The translations under genes were made by a program, and so were the position numbers. A DNA stretch of 64,000 bases, taken from the NCBI GenBank assembly GCA_047495785.1, contig JBLDXI010000054.1, forward strand, positions 4,030,001-4,094,000. Reading direction: 5' to 3'. Positions 45,385 to 56,540 of the stretch are shown here, one piece after another. Position 1 is the stretch's first letter, and each line of letters begins with the position of its first letter. Source of the DNA: Lepidodermella squamata. Its lineage: Eukaryota > Gastrotricha. The notes under the pieces are model-generated. The model was not told the DNA's origin. It did not search any database and saw only the letters and a list, made by a program, of their open reading frames with translations.

Positions 45385-46975
45385 ATGCTTTCTGAGGTTG
45401 TATTGAACCACCATCTTGTTACTCCGACGGCAACTGGACCGGTGGTATCAACAACTGATATTCATCATCTACATTTGAAAAATCACCTGAACCTGAGCCT
45501 GAACGCCTTCACGGCTACGTCGTGCTCTGCTGCTGCCGCTGCTGCTGTTCTCATGGCTTCGTCGTCATCGTCGTCGTCGTCGTCTTCGACGCCGTCCATC
45601 GCCGACGAACATGCGACAACACACCACAACCCGGGCCTCGGCGCGACAGGCCAGTCCATCTCGCTGCCTGGCGCCACCGCTCTCGGCAAACCGAAGCGAT
45701 CCAAGCTTCGGCCACGCCTCTCGTTACGCATCGCGCTTTCATCATCGCAACAACCCACCGGCTCGTCGCCCATGTCGCCGTCTAGCGGCTTTCTTGCCAG
45801 CCCGGCCGGCCTCTCGTTCGACGGCTGCTTACCCCTCTCCCCCTCGATTCAGGCACATTTGCTTCAAAAATCCGAACCACTGCTCTCTGCGAGCGCGATC
45901 GACGAGCTTCAACCGGTTGAAATTTTGCCCAAATTATTCGTTGGCACAATGAAATCGGCGTCGGACCGCAGCCTTCTCGAACGACTCAACATTGGCTACG
46001 TGATCAATGTGACAACTAATTTGCCCAATTTCTTCGAAGAGCGATATCCAAGCAACTTCAAGTATCTCCGCATCCCCCTCGAGGACCATTGGTCCGGCGA
46101 AATTTCGCAATATATCGACGAAGCCATCTCATTTATCAGTAAGTGCTTTCACCCGCACTCATTTCCGCGCGCCATAAAAAAATTGGCTTATATTCAGCTG
46201 TGTACGGGTTATATATTGAGTGGGAGCGATGGGAAATTAAATTTTCCTAAAATACGCGAACCTTGCCATATCAACCTCTCAAGAATATTAATTCTTGACT
46301 CGACCGTACGCTACTGATTATTGATTAGTTGTTGAAAAGTGATGAAAATATACTGCTTTTCCTGTTTAATATTTGATTAATTACTAAACGTTTCAACATT
46401 AATGTCTTCTATTTTTTTCAGACAATGCTCGACGCAGCGATCGTGCTTGCCTCGTTCACTGCTTAGCTGGGCGCAGTCGCTCAGTTGCTATCGTATTGGC
46501 TTACATAATGTACACGTTCGCGTGCACCCTCGACGAAGCCTACGATCTTGTGAAAAGCCGAAAACCGGGCGTGGCGCCGGGCCTGCACTTTTTGCGCCAA
46601 CTACACGACTTCGAAAAGCGCTTCATCGACGCAAACAAGACGGTTGAAGCATCGAATTCGCCTAGGGATTCATCATGCGGCGGCTCTGGCTCCGATGAGT
46701 CTTCCGGTTGTTCCACGCCCTCGACCTCCATGTCACTGTCGTTGTTTGAATCAGCCGAACTTGCGGCGGCATCAGCGCGAGTGGCATCCGGCTCATCGAC
46801 GGCGACAGCCCTCGCTAACCCGCCACACGCGCCGCAGTGGAGCCGCGACCGGACCATCTGCCCGTCGTTACCATCCGTAGACAGCGCCTTCACCGACGAC
46901 CAAACACCCCCGGCGCCAACATCTTCACAGTCGTTCAACATATTCTCGACCGACGACAACAAAATGGATAGCTGA
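45385..46975 (+). CDS. Dual-specificity (MAP kinase) phosphatase, DUSP6/7/9-like catalytic domain
   Basis: Exons 45385-46138 and 46422-46975 (283-nt intron, phase 1), 435 codons. Dephosphorylates phospho-Tyr/Thr, likely of MAP kinases. The catalytic domain (about 182-325) has ELQPVEILPKLFVGT, VINVTTNLPNFFEE, IPLEDHWS with the general-acid Asp at about 234, and the signature LVHCLAGRSRS with Cys265 and Arg271. These blocks are closest to the cytosolic MKP-3 group. The N-terminal rhodanese domain of MKPs is absent; instead there are Ala and Ser homopolymers (SSSSSSSSSS near 59-68) and a basic-hydrophobic KPKRSKLRPRLSLRIAL stretch (102-118) like a MAPK docking motif. The C-terminus is Ser/Thr/Pro-rich. 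An acceptor-like TTTCAATTTAG 12 nt before the ATG means an upstream exon or trans-splicing cannot be excluded. Confidence 0.85.
45553..45592 (+). repeat. TCG/TCA triplet tract encoding polyserine
   Basis: In-frame TCG/TCA/TCT repeat in the phosphatase N-terminus giving ten Ser in a row. Confidence 0.85.
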
Positions 46976-48189
46976 GTTGTGTCGGGCCCCTCCATTTTTA
47001 ATTAGAAAAACGCTGATAAATTTTCTAAAAATGCAGTGCTATATTATTTCCCATCGAAGTGATGGACATTTTCTAAAATAACTGTGGATATCGCATTCAT
47101 GTCATTATTTTCGAGCCTGTAATCGTAATTTACCGTGTAACAAAATAACGAAGTAGTGGACCACTGCATCAGTCTTGATCAATCGCTATAAATTCAGGCA
47201 TGATTTCGTTCGAAAACTTGCTTCTACACCTGTTCACACTTGTTGATGTTTGATGTTATGATTCAGTTTTCATCAAGAGTGTTTGACACTTCCACGTTTT
47301 CTCGATAAAACAGCGGTAAAAATTGCGAGCGCGATACGCCAAGTCTTTCAACAAACATGTTGTATTGTTCAATAATGTTAACTTGATAAACTAGCACTGA
47401 TAAATTTTCGCTGTCGTTGATTTTATGTTAATCTCACTGGAAATATTTATATTGAAAATTTTACCAGTTGCTGCTTGGTTTTGTTGAAAACAACAGCGAT
47501 ATTGGTTTCTACAAACAGAATTTATTTGTTTCCGTTGAAATCGCCGTGAGCATCCCATTGAATCTTCGTTGCCTCACTCGTCAGTGAAAAGTAGCCATCA
47601 ATCTTTCGAACGCGGCCACATATGAAATATTCACTGGATGCACGAGCTATGAAATTCGATTACCAATCAGCTGCACTCTGCTTCTTCATGTGAAATGTTG
47701 TGTTACCACGTTGTGTCATGATCTATGATGCGATGAAAAATCAATCAGTCACCGTCGAAAATTATTGAAAATGCTATAACAATTTTAATCGATAAGTTTC
47801 TCTTTATTCTTACAGTTGTTGCATGATTTTTTTGTTGGAAGGAAGCATAATAACAATAAAATTTGACTGAAAAATGAGTATGATTTGATTTCAAATGAGT
47901 TGATGGTATCTCAAAATCCAAAACCTTCTTTTTCTTTAGCTGATTGGCGAGTTGGCGAGGTAGATAATCAGTACATGAAGCAATGTTGTTAGCGTCGCTG
48001 GATAACTTGGATATAAGCATGTCGTTTCACATTATAAAAACCGACCCGGAACTTCGTTTCGTGGAACGGGGGTCAACTAGTTACGCAAAATTGTATTTTT
48101 GTTATTTTTGCCTGGGCAGCAGCTGACATCATGGCTGACATGGTGATGTCAAAAGATTCCTCGTGTTTCTATGAACTATTTCCCCAAGT
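46976..48189. other. Intergenic, no gene seen
   Basis: 3' flank of the phosphatase gene up to the P-type transposon relic. The minus ORF 47745-48020 is Lys/Asn-rich and unsupported. A short ATG frame at 48131-48194 runs into the transposon end. Confidence 0.45.
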
Positions 48190-49802
48190 GTCAGGTGCAT
48201 AGACAATGATGGTACAGATCGGACACTCACGCACTTCGCATTGAAACACTAATTATGCGTGGATCGGCCATTATAAATCCGGCCGAAAAGTCGTTGTTCT
48301 CCTAAATTCTTGAAAAAAATATCGAAAAATCGGGCATTTTTTTACGTTTATAATGATCCAAGTCCCGTAGTGCGGTTCGATTTCGTTGCCGAGAAAATCA
48401 ATATCGAAAAATCGATTACTCACACTCTGTATTGTTGTGTTGCGTCATCGCGTGCCATGCTTACTCAATAAAAATAAGCATTCGAAAAATGTAAAGTTGT
48501 TGTGTGCATGTGTCATTAAAGTCAGCACTTCAGAGGAAATTTTTAAGGACGATTTCTTGAAATCTATTTCCTACCCATTTTTATTGAGTTTCATTTGTTG
48601 CGACGATAGCAGCCAAAAGGTGAGTGATGATCCTCCTTAAATTGTGCTCATTTTTATTTTTTTTCCAAAATATTGAAACCGATAAAAATATTTAGTATAG
48701 GCTGCAAAATTGTGAAAGAAATTTGAAGTAGGTTTTATTATAAATCTATGAAACAAAATCTCATTTATTGGAAAATAATTCGAAAATTGATTAAATTCAA
48801 TTTAAAATTTAAAAATTGATTTTTCCATAATTTTTTTGAATTTTTCGATATTTTTTTATTCAGACCAAGGTTGATTTTGCCTCGATAATTGAGACTTGAA
48901 TTATATGGAGATTTGTTCTTAACAACTTTATTTTCTTCTAGGTTGCTGAGCTTCATGATTTAACTGAATGGGACGAAATTGAAGCTGAAGACGAGTTACT
49001 GCAAAGAGGAATGGAGTACGAAGCAACGCTCCCCTAATTGGGGAAGAAATTATTGCCAACATTGGTGGATTTTGCGTCAAAAAACTTCTAACTGACAAGC
49101 TGAAATGCCCCGGCTGTATCGATTCCCTGACACGCGATTTCCTTCTGACTCCATGCCGTGTGATAAAGGGCTTCAGTTTCCGAAAACAAGACGGGAAATT
49201 ATGGTAATAAACATTTTGCTTGGAATTCGCTATCCAAAAGTTGTACGATTTCAGTCTCACTCGCCCGTCATTGACGGTATATCGAATCGTGAAATCAAGC
49301 TCAAAATGGGGCAGGTGGCTATGAAGCAACCGACGAAAAGCCGTAAAGCGGCTCAAAACCAAAACATGTGAATGAAAAATGAAAAACGCTTCAATTTTTT
49401 TCTATTTTGATATCTATCTACTATTTTTCGATCAACTTAAATTAAAGCTGAAAAATAGCAATAAAAATGGAGTATGCCACAGATGTTCGTTTTTCGTAAC
49501 AATCAAATTTTGAGTGGCGCTAAAAAAAACTTGAAAATAGACTTAACAACTGACAAAAATCGCTACAATCTTTTTTCCTAATTTAAAAATCATAGGGAAG
49601 GAACCGCACCTCGAAGTTTGCATCACTAGCATCCTTGAAAGATGAGGAATTTTTAGGTCCAAGTTTCAAAAAATTCCGAGGCCTACGACTATTTACACCT
49701 TTTAAATCAATGCATTCAATTTAGTGTGCAAATTTATGGTTTAACGTAAACAGGCAAGTGCGTGAGTGTCCGATCTGTTACATCATTGTCTATGGTCAGG
49801 TG
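48190..49802 (+). mobile_element. P-superfamily DNA transposon relic with TIRs and 8-bp TSD
   Basis: Terminal inverted repeats 48198-48236 and 49756-49794 match at 37 of 39 positions, beginning CATAGACAATGATG and containing CAGATCGGACACTCACGCAC. Directly outside both ends is the same 8-mer GTCAGGTG (48190-48197 and 49795-49802). An 8-bp duplication and CA-starting ends are features of P elements. Inside, on the plus strand, one frame (about 48990-49200) reads LIGEEIIANIGGFCVKKLL then KLKCPGC, which resembles the C-terminal conserved block (YIAGFVVRKL...KCxxC) of P/THAP9-type transposases. The rest of the transposase, including THAP and catalytic regions, is missing or frame-broken. Element length 1597 bp: internally deleted and presumably dead. 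Confidence 0.75.
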
Positions 49803-50983
49803 GCAGCCGATTCAAATGAAGATACGATTCAGATATTACAAGGTTATCGAATTCGACCTTCGAATTTTATTAATTATTTCGCTTTCCTAACTGGAGAACC
49901 AATAAATTTTGGAATTAATTAAAAAATCCGGACCAAGACCCCGGAAATCATGCCCGAAATTATCAGGCATTTGAGCTATTTTCTTGATTATTTTAGCATA
50001 CCCACAAGCAACCCTCAAAAACCGCGCGACCTCCTTCATACTAAGAGTTGCATGCTATATGATGCAAATGCTGCAGAAATCTGAAAATCGATTTCCCATT
50101 GTTAACATCCAAATGGCTAAAATAGCCCACTGTATACTAAGCCTGAAACAGATTCTGATACACCTTCAGTCTAAAATACATGAATGAAATACATTAATGA
50201 AGGAATTTTAATTTTACATTGGACATTGGAAAACAAAAATGTTGTAGCAAAAAACTCCTGCATGCACGACACAGTTTTTGTCGTTAGGGACGCTCGATTT
50301 AAAAATATTGCCGCCATAATTAATTGATCTCGACGTGCATTTTTCTTTTAATCAGAAATTGTGATAATAATAGAAAATAAATTATTACCTGCATTTTCAA
50401 TTTTTATGGCGGGTAATTTCAAATTCACTTTCCATCAGAAACCTGACAGAGCAAGGTTTTGGCACGAAAAGGTCGTTGAAAAGACGACGCTATCGGTTAG
50501 CGGCTATCCGATTTTTGTGTGTATCGCTAGGATGAAAGAGATTATTATCTCGCCTCAGTCGCCTTAAGTTTTCAGCCATCTTTGGCCACCAAGATAGCTT
50601 TACATAACAACAGTAGGTTGTTTGTTGTTTAACAGCTACTGCCCACTGCCCACTGCCCACTGCCCACTGCCCACTGCCGATTTACCCTTTACCCCGTGTA
50701 TCCCCTAGTTTCAATTGCCATTTGCCTTGCTAGTCTAAATATTAACTCGCTTGATGAAAGTGGTGGTCGGCCGTGAGTTTGGTTGTGGATATTGTGCCCC
50801 CCCCCCTATTTCTTGCAGTGAAACGTATATTGCTTTGGATTTGTGCTTTGTTTTATGTCATATGAGGTAGTTGGCTAATACATGAAATTCTGGTAACTTG
50901 AAATCTTGATAATCCCTGCATCTTTCTTGTTCAATTAGCTTTGACAATTCGTTAAAATTTGGTTTGATTTCTAGCCTCATTTA
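49803..50983. other. Intergenic spacer upstream of HMMR
   Basis: Contains the heptanucleotide tandem at 50638-50678 and a run of ten C at 50797-50806. ORFs at 49984-50187 and 50361-50567 are unsupported. GGTTTGATTTCTAG ending at 50974 is an acceptor-like site 9 nt before the HMMR ATG. Confidence 0.5.
50638..50678. repeat. (ACTGCCC)n heptamer minisatellite
   Basis: Five perfect ACTGCCC units plus six bases of a sixth, with no interruptions, in non-coding DNA 300 bp upstream of HMMR. Confidence 0.95.
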
Positions 50984-53900
50984 ATGACCACATTTCCGAA
51001 AGCGCCTCGCTTTAAAGAAGCAGTTGTCGAGGAAGGTATGTAATGAAACTATTTTAAAGTAGCCGTAATTTCCAATTTTATGTAGGTGACGCCCTATTCC
51101 ACGTTTGCTCTCGCGACCATGTGGATGGCGGCACTGCCCTGAAGTCCGGTTGTAATCATGGATCACACGCCAGGCATTTAGACTCTACATTTTCAGTACC
51201 TGATGCTTCCATTTGCAAACCCTCGGGTATATATTTTTAGATTGGCTCTTCATGATTTATTAATATTTTTTAATCGTTTAGCAAGAAAAGCGTTCACGTC
51301 TGCTCGACCGAAGGGAAAACCTGGCTGCCTATCAGCTAGCACACACGCTGTTAATTCGATTGACTCGACTCCTTTGAAGGATGGAGATATCGATTCGTTG
51401 ACCCTCCAACTGGCTGCGTTGAACAATCAAACTGACGCTCTGCTGCTGGAGAAATCACACATTCTGGTCGAGAAGAAAGCCATCGAGGAAACCAACGAAC
51501 AGTTGACTGAAAGGCTGCTACAGCTGTCAAGCGAATGTGAAAACGCCACGGTTAAATTGTCCGAGGCACAAACCAAACTGCTATCTCTGCAAAGCGATAA
51601 GGCCGCCGTCATTGACCAATACAAGCAAGCTTTAGAGGCAGAAGAGAAACTTCGAACTGAGCTCAATGCCATGGCCAAAGCTAAAGACAAAGCCGAGGCA
51701 AATCTCAGCGAAATGCGTAAGCAGATCGAGCAATCTCTAACCGAAAACTTGCAGTTGAGCTCGCAGCTAGGCGAGTTGCGGGATAAGATTGCTGAGCAGG
51801 TGAAAGTCATCGAACGCTCAGAAGCCCACCAGGCTAATCTTCAGCACCAACTGGACGAAGTGCATGGTGAAGTTAGCGCGATTGAGGAAAAGTACACGAG
51901 TCTGCAAAACGAACTCGAATCAGCATGTGAAAAGAAAAATCAGCTCGACGAAGAACTCAAGCAAGTTCGCAGCGAAAAAGACGCCATTTCTAAACAGCTA
52001 GCCGAGCTCAAAGATCGCCTTCAAGAATCTCAGCAAGAAAAATTCAGCATTGCTTTCCAACTCGATGACTTACGCGAGGTTAAAACTAATTTAGAGGTGG
52101 ATTTGGCGAAGAAATCCGAAACAAATAGGAAGCTTGAGCAAAATATTCATGCCGCCGAAGAGTTCATCGACAAGCTTCAGTTGGAAAACGCAATATGGCA
52201 GAATAAACTGACGGAAGTTTCCAAGCGCGAGGAACGCCTCAAGTCCGAGCTGACGGACGTATGCGCCGAAAGCGCTGCGTGTCAAGCTCAACTGAGCGAT
52301 GTCGAGAAGCAATTACGGATAGCTGTCGACGAGAAATTGGCCCTTCAATCCGAGTTAGAGGATGCGCGATTCCAGATCAGTCAACTGCAGCAAGATTACT
52401 CTGATCAAATTCAACAATTTCACGCTAAAATTTGCGAACGCGACTCGATGATTTCTGAAATTTCTGAAAGAAAAGCGCAGCTCGATGCTGAGTGCGCGAA
52501 GCTCACCGGACTGAACGAGCAACTACATATCGCTAATGACCGGCTCAAGCAAGAGCAGGATGATCTGAGCTCGAAGTTGGAAGCTGCGTTGCGAAATCAT
52601 AGTGAAGTATCTGCTCAACTCGCCGGCGTTTCGTCCATCAACGATCAGCTTGCTGGCGAATTGAACGAAATCCGGGGTCAAAAGGCCATCGTTGATGCGA
52701 ATCTCGCTAGTGCTTTGGCCCAGTTGGAAGAAATTTCCGAGCAGAAAAGTGATTTGAGTAATCAGATAAGCGAGCTTCTCGACGCTGAAGCGAAGGCCGC
52801 GAATGATTACCGCCAGCTCTTGTCCGAATACGAGAATCTGCGTTCGAAAACCGAGCATCTTGAGCGAGATCTGGCTGAAGCGAATAAAGAAAACGCGCTC
52901 GTTGGTCTGCAGCTCTCAGAAATGTCAGATGCATTCACTCGGGTCAATAGTGAATTCGCCTCAGTTACATCACAGAACCAGCAACTGACCTGTCAGCTGG
53001 ATGAATTGAAGCTGAGCTATGAATCAAGCCAGGAGCAAAATAACAGCCTCACTTCCGAGCTTCGAAAAATCAGCGATGAGAGCAACCATCGGGGGAAACG
53101 CATCGATACTTTGATGGCTGAAATGGAGATCGCCTTTGCAAAGGTCGAAGACACTGAGCACCAGTTGGATTCTGTTGTTCAACAAAACTCGCGATTGAAT
53201 CAGCAACTGGACGAGCTAACCGTTCAAAACCGTAATCATTTCGCGGAAATTCAGTATCTGTCGAGGGACGGCGATGAATTGCGCGCCAAGGTCAACGAGC
53301 TGGAGTCTCAACTGACTGCAATTTTCGGCGAAAAGGACGCGCTGGCGATGCTGCTGGACCAAATGACGCTCGAGCGTGACAAATTCGAGGCTGATGTACG
53401 CGCTTTGCAAGACGAAAACGCGTCAATTATGGTCACTCTAGCGGCGACTCGGAGCAGCCTGGAGCAAACAAACGAAGCTAACGAGAAACTCGATGCTGAA
53501 CTTCGAGCTGCCAACGAGGAAAAAGCGCTGCTCAGCGACCAGCTGGTCACGAACTGCGCCCTCAAAGACTCGTATGCCGCACAATTGGCTGAAACTGAGC
53601 AAAAGCTAGACGCGAAAATTCAGGAGAATTCCGCCTGCATTGCTGAGATTGAAGAGCTTCGCCGTGTTAAGGCAGACTTATCTACCAGAATCAGTCAACT
53701 GGAAGTTCAAGTTAATAACCTGAAGACTGAACTCGGCATCACCTCAAGTGAATGGAGGAAGAGGGCTGATCAAGTCGAAGAGCTCACCAGCCAGCTTGCC
53801 GATGAAAAAGGCGTCAGGTCCCGCTTGGTGGATGACGTAGAAAAACTAAGCGAAGAGAATGCCATTAATAAAACGAAATTGTCCGAGACAGAAGCTCAGC

Positions 53901-56540
53901 TCCAGGTTTCAGTCTGCGAAAACGCAGTTCTCAGTGCTCAAGTCGAAGATTTGATGGTCAATTGCAATCGGTTAGCGCAAGAACTTGGCGCTGCTCGGAC
54001 GATGTATGCTGAAGTCGAGGCGAAATTATCTGCGGCCGAAGAACATGCTCAGAACGTTTTAGCTGAAAACTTGATGCTGAGCGCGAATCTTAACGAAGTT
54101 TGCGCGGCTAAGGAGCGCCTGGAGCAAGACAATGCCGCTAATCTTGCCGAGTTGGATAAGTTCCGCAGTGCTTACGACACGTTATCGAACGAACACGTGT
54201 CTCTAAATGACAAATATTCGGCTGTCATACAGCAAAATGGCGACTTTCAACGCGAAATCGCCGAGTTGAAACTGAGCTCGGATTCTCTCTCAGCCACCTT
54301 GAATCGACTGGGCAATGATTACTTCGCAGCGACTGCCGAGCTGAGCTCGCTGAAACAAGAATTCGCGTCAAGTCAGCAGGCGCTCAAATCGCTGTCAGAG
54401 GAGCATAATCAGTTGCGAGAAGCTCACGAAACGATCGTTGCGAAGAAGCTGACCATCGAGGTTGAACTGCGAGATGTTTCGGCTGAGAAGGCGAAAATGC
54501 AATCGACCTTGATCGACACCGTGGCTATTAAGGAGCAACTCGCCGAACATGTTGCGCAATTGCTGCTCGACGGCGAGGTGACCAAGTCGAAGGTGAACGA
54601 TCAAGAGCGTCAAATCGAAGTTATGATGGCCGAAAACGCGCAGTTGGGCGAGCAAATTGCCGAGTTGGGCATACTTAGAGCGGAGGTCGAGTCGGAGTTA
54701 CGCGACGCCCAGAGTCATATCGACCAGCTGCAGTGTAAAATCGGAGAGGGCGAAAAGCAGCTGCAGGCGATTTTGAACGAAAACGACTCGTTAGATTCTG
54801 AAATCACCGATTTGCGTTTGCTCAGAGAAACGTTGGAGCAGGAAGTCGCTGAACAGTCGAGCCGAAACGAGCAGCTCCTCGATAAAATTGCCGAACAGGA
54901 CAACGAACTGGAGGCGATTAAGGAGGACAAACAGCGACTAAGCGCTCTTGCTGACGAACTTCAAAGCTCGGTCGAGCATTTAACGCAGCAACTCGCCAAC
55001 GTCAGCTCGGAACGAGACGATCTTGAATCCCAGCTGACATCGACTCAAGCTGAGCTGGAGCATGTTGAAGCCGAGAAACAGGCTTTGGATGAGAAATTCG
55101 CCGCGATTTCAGCTGAAAAAGACCGGCTGTCTTCTGAATACGACGAATTGGTTCGTAGCAATGCAGCTGCTGAAGCTGAGATGACGAAAATTTCTAAGCA
55201 AGTCGAAGAAATTTTGACGCAGAATTCAAAGTACCTCGACGACCTGGCCGATGCGAATCAGACCCTGTTGAAGCGAACCGAAGAATGCGATAGCGTCAAG
55301 ACCGCCCTCGCCGATCTTGAACTCCAGCAAACTGCGGCTTGCGATGAGATTTCGCGTTTGCGAAATGAGAATCTGCAACTGACGCAACATTCGGCTGATG
55401 TTGAGGCGCAACTAGCATCGGCTCAGGCTAAATTATCCGAGTCTGAGGGTGAATTCAACGGAATTTTGAAGCAGCTCAATAACGAAGTTCGATCTCGCGA
55501 TCAGGAGCTTGATTTGTTGAAGCAAGAATTGCAAGCTGTGATTATTCGAAAGACCGAAGCTGAAGACCGTTTGCTCTCTGTTTCGGGTTTGCTCGACGCG
55601 AAAATCAACGAAAATTCGCAGCTTCAGGCCGATTTGGAACAGGCGAAAAGCGACAAGTCGACGACGTCTCAGCTGTTGAAGCAGACCAATGACGAGTTGC
55701 AAGCCGCGATACTGGCGAAGAAGGATCTCGCGACGCAAATGACGCAGCTGAGCGAGAAGTTGATCGCTGTCAATAGCGAACAGCTGAAACTGGCCAACGA
55801 GAAAGCTGATCTCGAAATGCGAATTGCTACTAGCAACCGAAGCGCTCTCGAACGCCAAGCTGCTGATTCTGAGCGATTCGCCCAGCTACAGGCTAAAATT
55901 GACGAGTTGACGAAGAGCGCAGAGACTTCGAGCGAGCAACTCGTCACTGTTTCGGCCAAGTACGAGTCGTTGAAAGTGAGATACATCGCCATGGAAAGTG
56001 AAATGTCTCAACTCAAAGAAGCTTACGTAAGTCCAATCTCAGACCTTGGATCTTATTTCTTATGTTTTATTTGAAATATCTTTTAAGGTGGCCGTTGTTC
56101 AAGATAACGACGATATCAAGCTGAAATACGACACCGCTGCTGCAGAATTGGTGGAACTCAACTGGCTACGTGAAGCCATGGAGTCCGAGGAGAAGAAGGA
56201 GGCTGAATTGTCCAGCAAATTGTCGGCTGAAGAAAAGCGGAATGCAGCCCTTGCCGGGCATCGCAATCCGAAGCAGCGCATTCAGTACCTGATGAAGGTG
56301 ACTAATGAGCTGAAGACGTGGCGCGAACGTGCTCTTGCGGCCGAGAACAGTGAAGTGAAGCTCAAAGCGCAGGTTGAGACGCTGAAAGCCGACGTTGAAC
56401 GGTCAAAAGGCCGGCGGCGGTTCGACCCGGCGAAAGCTTTCCAACATACCATGACCGAGGACGAGAATCAGGAAAACGTCAACAATGTTACGCAAACGAA
56501 AGCGACAAAACTGAACAAAACCTACGTGAAACCAGCATAA
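50984..56540 (+). CDS. HMMR: HMMR/RHAMM homologue, giant coiled-coil spindle protein
   Basis: Four exons: 50984-51035, 51086-51226, 51282-56026, 56088-56540 (introns 50, 55 and 61 nt), 1796 codons. HMMR is a microtubule and spindle-pole associated coiled-coil protein (and, in vertebrates, a hyaluronan receptor). Two ends identify it: N-terminal MTTFPKAPRFKEA, like the FPKAPLKRF start of HMMR, and C-terminal LAGHRNPKQRIQYLMKVTNE followed by RRRFDPAKAFQH, matching the conserved GHQNPKQKI...FDPSKAFHH HMMR tail. Between them, about 1,600 residues of nearly continuous coiled coil with recurring heptad-rich units of E, L, Q, S and K. It is about two and a half times the length of human HMMR (around 725 residues). 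The exon 1 frame is set by a short leader after an acceptor-like TTTCTAG. Confidence 0.85.

Noticed and set aside
48131-49037. Three-exon model (48131-48194, 48522-48619, 48942-49037; 85 codons) with good splice sites
   Set aside because: The first exon ends at the border of the P-type transposon and the other exons lie inside it, in a frame adjoining the transposase-like block; it is better explained as transposon sequence.
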